This document shows, piece after piece, positions 25,011 to 36,863 of a stretch of 64,000 bases of DNA. The stretch's first letter is position 1, and each line of letters starts with the position of its first letter. The translations under genes and the position numbers were made by a program. This DNA comes from Panorpa germanica (Eukaryota; Arthropoda; Insecta; Mecoptera; Panorpidae). Below the pieces are notes generated by a model. The model saw only the letters and a list, made by a program, of their open reading frames with translations, did not search any database and was not told where the DNA came from. The stretch spans positions 30,486,535-30,550,534 of the forward strand of contig OY783203.1 in NCBI GenBank assembly GCA_963678705.1, given 5' to 3'.

Positions 25011-26823
25011 CTGATAGCAGTTTTTATCAATATATAGTACGAGCATATACTGTTTTATAGAAATTAAGACATGTAGGTTAACAAGCCATTAGAGTGAGAC
25101 AAGAAAATAGTCATTCGGAATTTAACATAACCTCCTTAAAGGAGAAAATGTTTAATATACTAGAAACAAAAAAGTAAGACTTCGTACTTATTTGAAAAGG
25201 AGCCTGAACCTATTGTAACAGTGAAACACATAATTTTTCAATATTACTGTAATTGTCTAATCAACAAATCTGTAGTGCAGCGGTTCTCAAACTTTTTACT
25301 TCGAGCCCCCTGCATAATCTAGCTGTAAGCCGGGCCCCTCTACATGTAAGCGTACTATATATTATAAGGGAGTCGCATTTGACATTTTACAGTCAATTTT
25401 TTTTTAATTAAGTTTTGCACATTCTATGCATACTCTAATGGGGCATTAGTTTTAATTGTAATCAAGCAACAAATTCTATACAAAGAATTACAATTTATTT
25501 AATTATTTTAGCTACTATAGTATATAATTGTTATTTGTAACTCAAATTAATATATTAAAATATTTTTCAAAACAAGATTTGAGGATTTCTAAGTGTTTAA
25601 AAAAGCATTTCTTTGCATTGGTTGGAATAGTTCCAAATTGTCACTTTTCAGACCGCCCCCGTACCAACTTAGCTTCAGTACAAAGCTTTTCACCTTTTCA
25701 GTCCATTGCAGAAGGTTTGCATCTTTTTTCTGTATTTTCTGATAAACTAAAAAAAAAATGTTCGGCACTCTTACGACTTTGACTAAAAATTATACACTTG
25801 TTGTAATTTTAAAAATAAAAAGTTTGCTTTATTATTTTGTAAGTAAATTTAATTAATTTTTCAACAAAGCTTTGAGCCCCCCCTGAGCCTTCATTGCGTC
25901 CCCCTTGGGGGTCGCGCCCCACACTTTGAGAACCGCTGCTGTAGTGCATAGGAGTGGAAGGTCTGTTGCTAATGCAGTCAATTAAACAATTTAACAAAAA
26001 ATAGGGCAACATAGCTCCATGCAGATATAGAAGGGGAAATCACTTCACAACCGGCCAGATCTGAAATAGGTCCAATATCATAGTATCCTCTCGCGTTAGA
26101 AAACACACTCCTAACACGAGCCTGAAGTTGAAAGTACGTTTGATGCCGAAATACACCAGTACTTGGGGCCAACCTCAGGAACAGAGTTTACACGCGAGGA
26201 ACTCACTCGCGTGGCTCTGAATGGACATACAATTTTGAACAAGATCCCCTGCCGTGCTTTGAAGTGAGTTATAAAGGATCAGAAACCAAATAAGAGGCTT
26301 CATGAATCAAATAAGCCAAATAAGAGGCTTCGATACCTTTACAATTATCACAAATCTGCACTTTCTGAAAGAGACCAGCCCGCCCCAATGGTAAGCTATC
26401 GTTGCTTGTATATATGCTCTTCCATCAACGTTACCATCAGTAGTAGTGCTTGTTAAATCAGTGCTGACATCTCTTGGCAACCACAGTTAAGTCTCATTCC
26501 CACCCACTGTTTTGATATTTAATTTAATGTTATTATTTAATATTGTAATTTAGATTCAGGCTCTCGTTTAAGCATTCCTTTTCATATTTGTGTTTTTATT
26601 TAAGTTTAGTTAATTTAGTTGGTGCGTATGCATCGTTAGTAATATGAATTTTGACAGTTCGACAAAATTGTATGTGAAATAATTAAAATTGCTATTTTTA
26701 ATAACAATTAGTAATAGAAATTATTTTCTCTTCTATATTTTTAAAAACTGACATTAAACTTCTTTCAAAAATAAATCCTACTGTATTTTGACAGATTGTT
26801 ATATTTTGGAGGTTATAATATAA
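25011..26823. repeat. Tandem duplication, unit 1, left portion
   Basis: This segment from CTGATAGCAGTTTTTATC onward matches 34338 onward closely. Unit 1 continues after the LTR composite at 34017-34253. It includes a hAT insertion (25278-25938) that unit 2 lacks. Near its start is a piece of the MITE B end (TATCAATATATAGTAC, AAATTAAGACAT). Around 26380-26520 it holds an unnamed repeat (CGCCCCAATGGTAAGC, ATCGTTGCTTG, CGTTACC) also found at 35030-35170, 36829-36863 with 42388-42480, and inverted at 44110-44260. No gene is recognised. Confidence 0.8.
25278..25938. mobile_element. Non-autonomous hAT element with 8-bp target duplication and matching empty site
   Basis: The terminal repeats are CAGCGGTTCTCAAACTTT and, inverted on the right, TTTGAGAACCGCTG. 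Both are classic hAT ends. The element is flanked by perfect 8-bp repeats CTGTAGTG (25270-25277 and 25939-25946). The parallel unit of the tandem duplication has a single CTGTAGTG at 34617-34624 with no element, an exact empty site. Subterminal regions are rich in CCCC/GGGG. A short open stretch at 25528-25782 does not look like transposase. Confidence 0.92.
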
Positions 26824-26899
26824 TGTTGTAAGTACGCATAAGTCGTACTTATCCTTCCTATTTTTAATATAAATGTTATTTATTTTATAAGAATTATAT

Positions 26900-28300
26900 C
26901 TTCTTTTTATAATCACCATTTACGTAAATTTATTAGTTTAAATAAAAATATTGAGATTAAAGAAATACAAAATACCAATGATATAACAAATTTTAACTGT
27001 AACAATGAAAATGTTATTGACAAGCAAACAGCTGACACTGTTCAATTCAGAATAGTCGCAGCCAAAGCAAAGACTGTATCATTTTTATTGGACACTGGTT
27101 CTCAAATTTCTTTAATTAAACAAAATATTTTAAAAAATAATATCAAAATAGATAGTACATCTAAAGTGTTATTAAAGGGAATCTCTGAAGGCACGCCTTA
27201 TACTTTAGGTTCACTAAAAACTTCTATAATTTTAGATAGTTCTAGGTCGAAACATACTTTTCAGGTTGTGTCAGAGGATTTCCCCATTAAGCATGATGGA
27301 ATCATAGGATTAGATATTTTACGTACATTTAAAGCAGTAATTAATTTGGAAACAAACAGCGTACAATTCTCACAACATGGCAAAATATTTGAATTACCAT
27401 TAATAAACATAAACAGTATTATCGTACCAGCACGTACTAGGAAATTAATTCCTATGTCGGGTTCTACGGTAGGAGTTTGTGTAGCCAAGGAATTGCTACC
27501 TGAAGTTTTTTTAGCCAACGCATTAATTAATCCTGTTAATAATACTTTTTATATATCAATAACTAATTCCTCAGCAAAAGATGTAATACTTAACAATTTT
27601 AAACCAGATATTATTCCAATAAATAAATTTAATTTTTACCATTTTTTGAAAAGAAATCCTAACGATCCTAAAAGATCCTTACGACATCTTTTATTTAATA
27701 ATATAGATTTTTCAAATGTTAATTCAAAATACTTAACAGATTTAATGGAAATCTGTAATAATTTTAATAACATATTTTTTTTCCCGGTAGATAAGTTATC
27801 TTGTGCGAGTGCACTGAGTAACTCACCTAACCCTGTAAACATTAAGCCGCATAGATTATCTCATGCGCATAAAGAAATTGTTGAGAAGCATATCCAAGAA
27901 CTGTTGGCTAACAACATTATTGAAAAATGCGACTCACAGTTTAACGCACCTCTGTTAATGGTACCTAAAAAAGCAGATGTGTCGGGGAACAAACAATTTT
28001 GCGTTGTAATCGACTATCGTAAACTTAATGAACAGACGACAAGTGATGTTTATACTTTGCCTCTCGTACATGACATACTAGACCAATTTAGTGGTGCAAA
28101 ATATTCTTCTACGATTGATTTAGCTACAAATAAATTTACTAGTAATAAACCAAAATTTAAATTAAATTTTGATAGAAGGGTCAATTCTTTTTTTTCACCT
28201 AGAAAGTATACGGTAGTTAATAGGAATAGATTAAAGAGATTTTGTACCAATCAACAAAACCTTGACGTGTTAGATGGATTTTGTCAGGGATGATTGTTTT
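26900..28300 (+). pseudogene. LTR-element protease and RT-start remnant (first copy)
   Basis: A fossil coding region holding an aspartic protease with the DTGSQ active-site motif and the front part of a reverse transcriptase of Ty3/Gypsy type (motifs VPKK, DYRKLNEQTTSD, STIDLA). The gag part is absent. It closely matches the same regions of the two other copies. It is not expected to be functional. Confidence 0.8.
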
Positions 28301-28532
28301 GTGGAGCAGTGTTAGCTCTATACGATGGGATCAGAATCGTTGTCGACACTTTGCTTCTCTTTTTGTTTTTTTTTCCAGAATTGTAACTCGTATATTTTGT
28401 TTTTATACGTGTCCCTTTTTTTTGGAAGGGGGTGTTGCGATAGTACGACATCGTCCTATCTTCCTTTTTCTTTTTCTTGGAAAGAAACGCATATGTTTGT
28501 TTAATATGCGTTCCTTTTTTAGGGTTGAAGGG

Positions 28533-29365
28533 TGTTGTAAGTACGCATAAGTCGTACTTATCCTTTCTATTTTTAATATGAATGTTATTTATTTTATAAG
28601 AATTATATTATGTTATCTTTAATTTTAGTATTAATATTGTAACAAATAATTGTTTAAAGTTAGCGCTTGTAAACATTGACTCTGGTCTGTGGATATTTTA
28701 TATTGTTATTTAATTTTTGGCAACACTGAACTAGTATTGTATGATGTAAAGTTAACAAATAAATTGTTAATATACCGTTTTGTACTGGAGTCAAAAAGTC
28801 AGTCTTCTCCTGAGTCTCAACCAAGTGTTTACTAATTGTACTTCGTTCGTACAATACTCCAATTGTAACATCTAAGTATTCAATAGTGAGCACATTTTAA
28901 CTATTAATCAAATTATAACACTAGAATTACATTTTGTTTTATATCTGGCATCTTTATTAATCCAATAAAATACTATTGTAATTAAGTACGCAGATATAAT
29001 ATTACAACGAATAAATGATATATTTTAATAAAAGTGTTTGTATTAATAGTAATAAAAAGATACTAATTGTTCAACCGTCGTATGTTGCAACGAGGTTACT
29101 TTAGACCGCTCAAGTATTCTCTAATTGCAACAATACACCGTCTTAACAAGAATCCTATTAATCATCTGAAGAGACTTAATTCTTATCAACGTGAGTAATT
29201 CAAGAAGGTGGATGATCGTCAAACTGAAGAATCTACTTCCAGAAACTAGCAACACTGCGTGATGTATTAGCAAGCTGAGTAATCTCCTTCTAGAACGAGC
29301 ATCAGACCTCTTTTTACAACATTGATGTCAGGTGTAACATCCGCCCTCGAATCTTACTCACAACA
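28533..29365 (+). repeat. LTR shared by both copies of the composite
   Basis: 833 bases from TGTTGTAAGTACGC to ACTCACAACA. Two bases later comes TGGTGTCAGATGTGAGG, which fits a primer-binding site for tRNA-Leu (tRNA 3' end TCTGACACCA). It agrees with the other LTRs of the window except for a block of roughly 90 bases before the CTGAGTCTCAACC stretch, where it is clearly different. Confidence 0.85.
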
Positions 29366-30382
29366 AATGGTGTCAGATGTGAGGCTTGAAGAGATATTCC
29401 TACACATAAATATCCAAGAGGTACGCCCAAAATTTTTTTTCTATATATTCTACACCTGGATGCAAATCAATAAATCTGGATACCACTACGCCGATCGATT
29501 ATTTCCAAAATTGCCGAAGAGTACGAGCTAGAATATCATTTCATCTGTATTTCACATAATTTTTCTACAAGTCCGGCGGATGCAAAAACTACAGCCAGCT
29601 GAACCTGGAAAAAGAAATCTTTTGCCGCCCCGGGAATGGATGGATGCTTCTAGAACATTTGGAATAATCTAAATCAATGTTGGTCGCGTCCAGAGCCCTG
29701 CACACAGCTGTTTATAGATCATAATCACTGATAAGAAAATCTTTAAGTATAATAAGACAGTATCTTTCTATTTGTATATAATTATTATTATAAATTGATA
29801 ATTGTATTTTTTTTATTAATAGCATTATTTTTAACGACGCTATCATTTTTTTTAGTATTATATTCAGTACTTTTGAATATTTACTATAATCCAAGCATTT
29901 TTTTAGTAGCAACGTTGTTAATGAGGCTATTGATATTTTTTTTAGTATTATATTCAATACTTTTGAATATTTGCTATAATCCAAGTATTTTTTTGTAGCA
30001 TCCTTGTCCATCATTGAAGCTATTAATTTTTTTATAGTATTATATCCAATACTTTTGCATATTTACTATAATATTTTTTATAATTGTTTCCGCAATTATA
30101 CTAATTTATGTTAATATTTTTTTAGAACAACATCTTTTTTTGAACGAGAGGAAATTTTGAAAAGGAGAAGTAAAGAGCTGAAACAGTTAGATAGCAGTCT
30201 GTTCAATCAGAGAGACTACCTTCCTGTTACAACTGCGGTGTCTGAGCCCCATCGGAAATTTCCTGTGAGTTACTGTTTTCGCTAACAATTTTTCCTTGTC
30301 AGAATCCTATTTTTCGGAGAGTCGTTTATTGGTACAAAATAATCTTTAGTCTGTATATTATATATAACTTTAATTAAGTACA
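29366..30382 (+). repeat. Leader of the second LTR copy, with minisatellite
   Basis: It begins with the primer-binding site. Between about 29800 and 30080 it holds about three imperfect repeats of some 80-90 bases built around TATTATATTCAATACTTTTG and TTGCTATAATCCAAG. A short stretch at about 30125-30285 that is conserved with the other element follows. The gag start is at 30383. Confidence 0.7.
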
Positions 30383-32958
30383 ATGGCATTGAACGTTCAT
30401 TCCCTCACATTAGTTGAGAATACAATCAATCTAATTAATGAGTTTTCAAAAAATTTAGAAGTCCAATCAACATCCTTAACAATAGTTGAATTAAAAATCA
30501 AAAACTTAGATAAAGCTTGGGTTAAATATAGTAGTATCGTAGAAGCACTGCTTCCAATTCTAAAAAATGAAGAAGCTACGGCTATCGTTAGTAAGTCTAT
30601 GGAAGTTGAAAGTATTTATGACGACACTCTTATTTACTTGTTGAATTATAAGCAAACATTTGAGAATGATACACATATTGTAGACGACTCAAAAAGCATA
30701 GATTCAATAAAAAATCTGAACTTAAGTCCAATGCAACTAACCGTTTTTGATGGAGAATATACTAATTGGCAAAGTTTCATGGAATTATTTACAAATTTAA
30801 TTCGTAATAATAGCAAACTATCAAACATTGAAAAAATGCATTATTTAAAATTAAATTTGACAGGAGAACCACTCAAACTCATAAAGAATTATCCTTTAAC
30901 AAACGATAATTATGAAATTGTTTGGAACATCCTTTGTAAACGTTATGATAACAAGGTAGCACTTATTGAAACCTATTTAAACAATTTGATAAACTACAAT
31001 GTTATACGTTTAGAATCAGAAACTAATATCAAAAATTTTTTAGACGAAATTAATGAATCGATTAGAGCATTAACCGAGTTGGGAATATATTCTAATCATT
31101 CAGATTTTATTTTTATACATTTTTTAAAGACCAAGTTAGATTTTAACACATTAAAGGAATGGGAAAACAGAAATACTTCTGAATTACCAACCCTAAATGA
31201 TTTTACGAATTTTCTTGAAACACGGTGGCGCACTCTAGAAAGAAGAAGGCATGTTGAATTTAAAACAGATTCAAGTCATTCTATTTCTAGTAGTGAACCA
31301 GTTTCAAGTGAACAATTTGCTAACGAAGTCGAAACAAAATTTAAAACTTTTTTTTGTAACTATTGTAAAAAAAATGGTCATTTAGAGAAATATTGTTTTA
31401 TCAAGAAGGAAAATGCGGATACGGTATATCCTGTCGCGCAAATTAATATTTGTAGGAGAGATACGGTATTTTCAAAACCTTCTGTTTATTGTAAAAGATC
31501 GAGACATCTTGAATCTGATGGTCCTCAAGTATCTTTTACTAAAAATACAAAACAAAATTCACGTTCTTTTTATAATCACCATTTACGTAAATTTAATAGT
31601 TTAAATAAAAATATTGAGATTAAAGAAATACAAAATACCAATGATATAACAAATTTTAACTGTAACAATGAAAATGTTATTGACAAGCAAACAGCTGACA
31701 CTGTTCAATTCAGAATAGTCGCAGCCAAAGCAAAGACTGTATCATTTTTATTGGACACTGGTTCTCAAATTTCTTTAATTAAACAAAATATTTTAAAAAA
31801 TAATATCAAAATAGATAGTACATCTAAAGTGTTATTAAAGGGAATCTCTGAAGGCACGCCTTATACTTTAGGTTCACTAAAAACTTCTATAATTTTAGAT
31901 AGTTCTAGGTCGAAACATACTTTTCAGGTTGTGTCAGAGGATTTCCCCATTAAGCATGATGGAATCATAGGTTTAGATATTTTACGTACATTTAAAGCAG
32001 TAATTAATTTGGAAACAAACAGCGTACAATTCTCACAACATGGCAAAATATTTGAATTACCATTATTGAACATAAACAGTATTATCATAGTTCCAGCACG
32101 TACTAGGAAATTAATTCCTATGTCGGGTTCTACGGTAGGAGTTTGTGTAGCCAAGGAATTGCTACCTGAAGTTTTTTTAGCCAACGCATTAATTAATCCT
32201 GTTAATAATACTTTTTATATATCAATAACTAATTCCTCAGCAAAAGATGTAATACTTGACAATTTTAAACCAGATATTATTCCAATAAATAAATTTAATT
32301 TTTACCATTTTTTGAAAAGAAATCCTAACGATCCTAAAAGATCCTTACGACATCTTTTATTTAATAATATAGATTTTTCAAATGTTAATTCAAAATACTT
32401 AACAGATTTAATGGAAATCTGTAATAATTTTAATAACATATTTTTTTTCCCGGTAGATAAGTTATCTTGTGCGAGTGCACTGAGTGACTCACCTAACCCT
32501 GTAAACATTAAGCCGCATAGATTATCTCATGCGCATAAAGAAATTGTTGAGAAGCATATTCAAGAACTGTTGGCTAACAACGTTATTGAAAAATGCGACT
32601 CACAGTTTAACGCACCTCTGTTAATGGTACCTAAAAAGCAGATGTGTCGGGGAACAAACAATTTTGCGTTGTAATCGACTATCGTAAACTTAATGAACAG
32701 ACGACAAGTGATGTTTATACTTTGCCTCTCGTACATGACATACTAGACCAATTTAGTGGTGCAAAATATTCTTCTACGATTGATTTAGCTACAAATAAAT
32801 TTACTAGTAATAAACCAAAATTTAAATTAAATTTTGATAGAAGGGTCAATTCTTTTTTTTCACCTAGAAAGTATACGGTAGTTAATAGGAATAGATTAAA
32901 GAGATTTTGTACCAATCAACAAAACCTTGACGTGTTAGATGGATTTTGTCAGGGATGA
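30383..32958 (+). pseudogene. LTR-element gag, protease and RT-start region (second copy)
   Basis: A fossil coding region. The gag portion (MALNVHSLTLVENTINLINE) has the helical DUF1759-like look of Bel/Pao-type gags and ends with a CCHC zinc knuckle (CNYCKKNGHLEKYC). The aspartic protease (LLDTGSQISLI) and the front of a Ty3/Gypsy-type reverse transcriptase (VPKK, DYRKLNEQTTSD) follow. No RNase H or integrase is present before the LTR. It is broken, with about one or two breaks. The same shortened layout occurs in the inverted element, so it is a non-autonomous family that would need proteins from a fuller relative. Confidence 0.85.
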
Positions 32959-33195
32959 TTGTTTTGTGAGGCAGTGTCAACTCTATACGATGGGATCAGA
33001 ATCGTTGTCGACACTTTGCTTCTCTTTTTGTTTTTTTCCAGAATTGTAACTCGTATATTTTGTTTTTATACGTGTCCCTTTTTTTTGGAAGGGGGTGTTG
33101 CGATAGTACGACATCGTCCTATCTTCCTTTTTCTTTTTCTTGGAAAGAAACGCATATGTTTGTTTAATATGCGTTCCTTTTTTAGGGTTGAAGGG

Positions 33196-34016
33196 TGTTG
33201 TAAGTACGCATAAGTCGTACTTATCCTTCCTATTTTTAATATAAATGTTATTTATTTTATAAGAATTATATTACGTTATCTTTAATTTTAGTATTAATAT
33301 TGTAATAAATAATTATTTGTTTTTAGCGCTTGTAAACATTGACTCTGGTCTGTGGAGATTTTATATTGTTTTAATGCTGGTAACTCAGTATTGGCATATT
33401 GTGATGTGAAATAAATCATTATATATTAATCTGCACGCTAGTCAGAAAGTCAGTCTTCTCCTGAGTCTCAACCAAGTGTTTACTAATTGTACTTCGTTCG
33501 TACAATACTCCAATTGTAACATCTAAGTATTCAATAGTGAGCACATTTTAACTATTAATCAAATTATAACACTAGAATTACATTTTGTTTTATATCTGGC
33601 ATCTTTATTAATCCAATAAAATACTATTGTAATTAAGTACGTAGATATAATATTACAACGAATAAATGATATATTTTAATAAAAGTGTTTGTATTAATAG
33701 TAATAAAAAGATACTAATTGTTCAACCGTCGTATGTTGCAACGAGGTTACTTTAGACCGCTCAAGTATTCTCTAATTGCAACAATACACCGTCTTAACAA
33801 GAATCCTATTAATCATCTGAAGAGACTTAATTCTTATCAACGTGAGTAATTCAAGAAGGTGGATGATCGTCAAACTGAAGAATCTACTTCCAGAAACTAG
33901 CAACACTGCGTGATGTATTAGCAAGCTGAGTAATCTCCTTCTAGAACGAGCATCAGACCTCTTTTTACAACATTGATGTCAGGTGTAACATCCGCCCTCG
34001 AAATATACTCACAACA
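33196..34016 (+). repeat. 3' LTR of the composite
   Basis: 821 bases, TGTTGTAAGTACGC to CTCACAACA. It agrees nearly throughout with the LTRs of the inverted element at 36864-42383, including the block in which the middle LTR (28533-29365) differs. Confidence 0.85.
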
Positions 34017-34253
34017 ATAATATAGTTTTTCTTAATTTAATATTTTCAATTTAAAACATTGGACCTTGTAAGGTTCTAAAAAAACTTAAAAAATAAATTA
34101 AATTAAAAATGGTACTGTGAATGAGTACGCGTATTGCCATATGCTAAACAATTTAAATTAAATACAAAATACAAAATTAATGAGGAATGATACTTTAGCG
34201 ATTCAGTTGTAAAGAGTCTCAATCATAACAGTTTCCACCGACCTAAATCCTCT
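34017..34253. repeat. Tandem duplication, unit 1, right portion
   Basis: It matches 35466-35704 (ATATAGTTTTTCTTAATTTA through CTAAATCCTCT). Together with 25011-26823 it makes the whole of unit 1. The 84 bases 34254-34337 before unit 2 hold a short GAATGCATCT repeat. Confidence 0.8.
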
Positions 34254-34337
34254 TCATCACTAACTGATGCATCTGAATGCATCTGAATGCATTGTAGATA
34301 ACAGAATGACAGCTTTTTTTCGGAACAGCAGCTTTTT

Positions 34338-35704
34338 CTGATAGCAGTTTTTATCAATATATAGTACGAGCATATACTGTTTTATAGAAATTAAGACATG
34401 TAGGTTAACAAGCCATTAGAGTGAGACAAGAAAATAGTCATTCAGAATTTAACATAACCTCCTTAAAGGAGAAAATGTTTTTTATACTAGAAACAAAAAA
34501 GTAAGACTTCGTACTTATTTGAAAAGGAGCCTGAACCTATTGTGACCAATGTAATAGCACTTTAACAGTGAAACACATAATTTTTCAACATTACTGTAAT
34601 TGTCTAATCAACAAATCTGTAGTGCATAGGAGTGGAAGGTCTGTTGCTAATGCAGTCAATTAAACAATTTAACAAAAAATAGGGCAACATAGCTCCATGC
34701 AGATATAGAAGGGGAAATCATTCCACAATGGCTCATTTGAAATAGGTCCAATATCATAGTATCCTCTCGCGTTAGTACACCTAACTACTAACACGAGCCT
34801 GAAGTTGAAAGTACGTTTGATACTGTAGTACCAGTGGCGTACTTGGGGCCAACCTCAGGAACAGAGTTTACACGCGAGGAACTCACTCGCGTGGCTCTGA
34901 ATGAACATACAATTTTGAACAAGATCTCCCCTGCCGTGCTTGAAGTGAGTTATAAAGGAATCAGAAACCTAGACCTAAATAAGAGGCTTCGATTTCCTAT
35001 ACAATCATAACAATCTGCACTTTCTGAAAGAGACCAGCCCGCCCCAATGGTAAGCTATCGTTGCTTGTATATATGCTCTTCCATCAACGTTACCATCAGT
35101 AGTAGTGCTTGTTAAATCAGTGCTGACATCTCTTGGCAATCACAGTTAAGTCTCATTCCCACCCACTGTTTTGATATTTAATTTAATGTTATTATTTAAT
35201 ATTGTAATTTAGATTCAGGTTCTCGTTTCACATTTGTGTTTTAATTTAAGTTTAGTTAATTTAGTTGGTGCGTATGCATCGTTAGTAATATAAATTTTGA
35301 CAGTTCGACAAAATTGTATGTGAAATAATCAAAATTGCTATTTTTAATAACAATTAGTAATAGAAATTATTTTCTCTTCTATATTTTTAAAAACTGTCAT
35401 TAAACTTCTTTCAAAAATAGATCCTTCTGCATTTTGACAGATTATTATATTTTGGAGGTTATAATGTAATATAGTTTTTCTTAATTTAATATTTTCAATT
35501 TAAAACATTGGACCTTGTAAGGTTCTAAAAAAACTAAGAAAACTTAAAAAATTAATTAATTTAAAAATGGTACTGTGAATGAGTACGCGTATTGCCATAT
35601 CCTAAACAATTTAAATTAAATACAAAATTAATGAGGAATGATACTTTAACGATTCAGTTATAAAGAGTCTCAATCATAACAGTTTCCACCGTCCTAAATC
35701 CTCT
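34338..35704. repeat. Tandem duplication, unit 2 (without insertions)
   Basis: This is the uninterrupted counterpart of 25011-26823 plus 34017-34253, about 1.37 kb. It keeps the empty sites for both the hAT element (CTGTAGTG at 34617-34624) and the LTR composite (near 35465-35470). It differs from unit 1 by scattered substitutions and small indels. No gene is recognised in it. Confidence 0.85.
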
Positions 35705-35828
35705 ACTGGACCAGGCAGTCTTATATTTTCAAATTTAAAATAAATTGTTTCTTATTGTCATAAAATTAAATATTTGGAGCTGAAAATTGCCGTGACAGTT
35801 CTAACAAAATATTGTTTATGTTTATTGC

Positions 35829-36423
35829 TCTGACAAGTTTAAAGGTTACCAACCTTCCCAGTAAACATTTTGGAGTTACTTTGACATCATATTGAAGATG
35901 CGTATGATATTTTTGTCAAGAAAAATTTCATTTGCAATTGAGTTTCTCACAATCGTTCATATGAAATGTCTATTTTATCTGCTGCAAATAACGAAACCAC
36001 GTCGGAATACAAATAAAGATAAAGTTGATGCGAACAAAAATAGGACACTTCAGTAAATTGTTTTTGGGTTACAGCTCATAAATCTCTGCTATATGTATTT
36101 ATATTAAGATATAATAATAAAAAAGATTCAATATTATGTCTGCATAACAGGGATAAATAAAATGAAAACTTATTATTCTTTGCTAAGTAACGCATACGTA
36201 CTAGATACATAGGACTACCAACAGCTACAAAATATTACCACAGCACTGACCGAATAAACAAATAACTGACCTATCCCACTACATGTATACGTCATAAATA
36301 TGGCCGTCATGTAGCGCTAAAACTACAATTCAAATTTTTAATTGCTATATCTTCGTTAACATTTAGATAATGCACTTTTATTAACATCAAGTTCAATCAA
36401 CAATTGCAAAATCGAAAATGAGT
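35829..36423 (-). mobile_element. MITE family B fragment with a family A copy inside
   Basis: Family B sequence at 35829-35856 (CTGACAAGTTTAAAGG, CCAACCTT) resumes at about 36069 (ACAGCTCATAAATC) and runs to the CAATTGCAAAATCG block. The family A copy 35857-36068 lies exactly between CCAACCTT and ACAGCTC, which are adjacent in the B copy at 24329-24950. The right terminal repeat of B is not preserved. Confidence 0.7.
35857..36068 (+). mobile_element. MITE family A copy inserted in family B
   Basis: It starts CCCAGTAAACATTTTGGAG and ends AAATTGTTTTTGGG, with TT on both sides. The interior follows the 8235-8487 copy (GAAGATGCGTATGA, AAAGATAAAGTTGATGCG). Comparison with the B copy at 24329-24950 gives the uninterrupted site CCAACCTTACAGCTC, so the duplicated target is at most two bases. 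Confidence 0.75.
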
Positions 36424-36863
36424 GGATCCAAAAAAGCAAAAATGGGGGCAGTAAGTATATCACCTTGTGGCAGCTTGCAGGTCCACAAGTAGGCCTTGAA
36501 AATCAACTGAGTCTATCCGTATCAAAGTCCCGCCTGCATTGGCATATTGGAATGTTTGCAGGTTAACTTATCAACGGAAGGTAATTAAGCTGGAGTAACT
36601 AGAAAGGTGGAACCTGTTACCCGCAACTTAATAGAAACCCAGGTAGACGAGCGCAGACCAATTAAACCCGCTTACCCGAGTTTGACCAAGAGATTTCAAA
36701 CAACCTCTTGCAAGGCTTTATAATATGTGAAACAACATCAAGAAAGGAGTTTCGAGCAATTTATATTCTCTCAAACTACTGAGACGTTGAAAAGTTATAT
36801 TACCGCAATTTCTGAAGGCACTTCCAACTTCCCCAACATTGCCTTGTTGTTTCTGGTATATAT
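36424..36863. other. Unassigned DNA before the inverted LTR element
   Basis: Not recognised. The last 30-odd bases (CCCCAACATTGCC, GTTTCTGGTATAT) resemble the unnamed repeat at 26390-26420, which continues after the LTR element at 42388. An open stretch at 36727-36915 has no recognisable homology. Confidence 0.4.

Larger units (their letters stand above)
26824..34016 (+). mobile_element. Composite of two LTR-retrotransposon copies (Ty3/Gypsy-type) sharing the middle LTR
   Basis: The order is LTR start, shortened internal part, LTR (28533-29365), longer internal part and LTR (33196-34016). LTRs begin TGTTGTAAGTACGC and end in CACAACA. The whole is flanked by ATAA on both sides. The second unit of the tandem duplication reads uninterrupted across the same point near 35465-35470, so the target is known and the duplication is 4 bp (one base differs in unit 2). 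The composite probably arose by recombination between two copies. It is a fossil: the first copy is strongly shortened and both have several breaks. Confidence 0.85.

Noticed and set aside
36424-36470. A transposase first exon (MSGSKKAKMGA followed by a GTAAGT-like donor)
   Set aside because: Only eleven codons, next to an eroded MITE B end, with no downstream exon of a transposase found.
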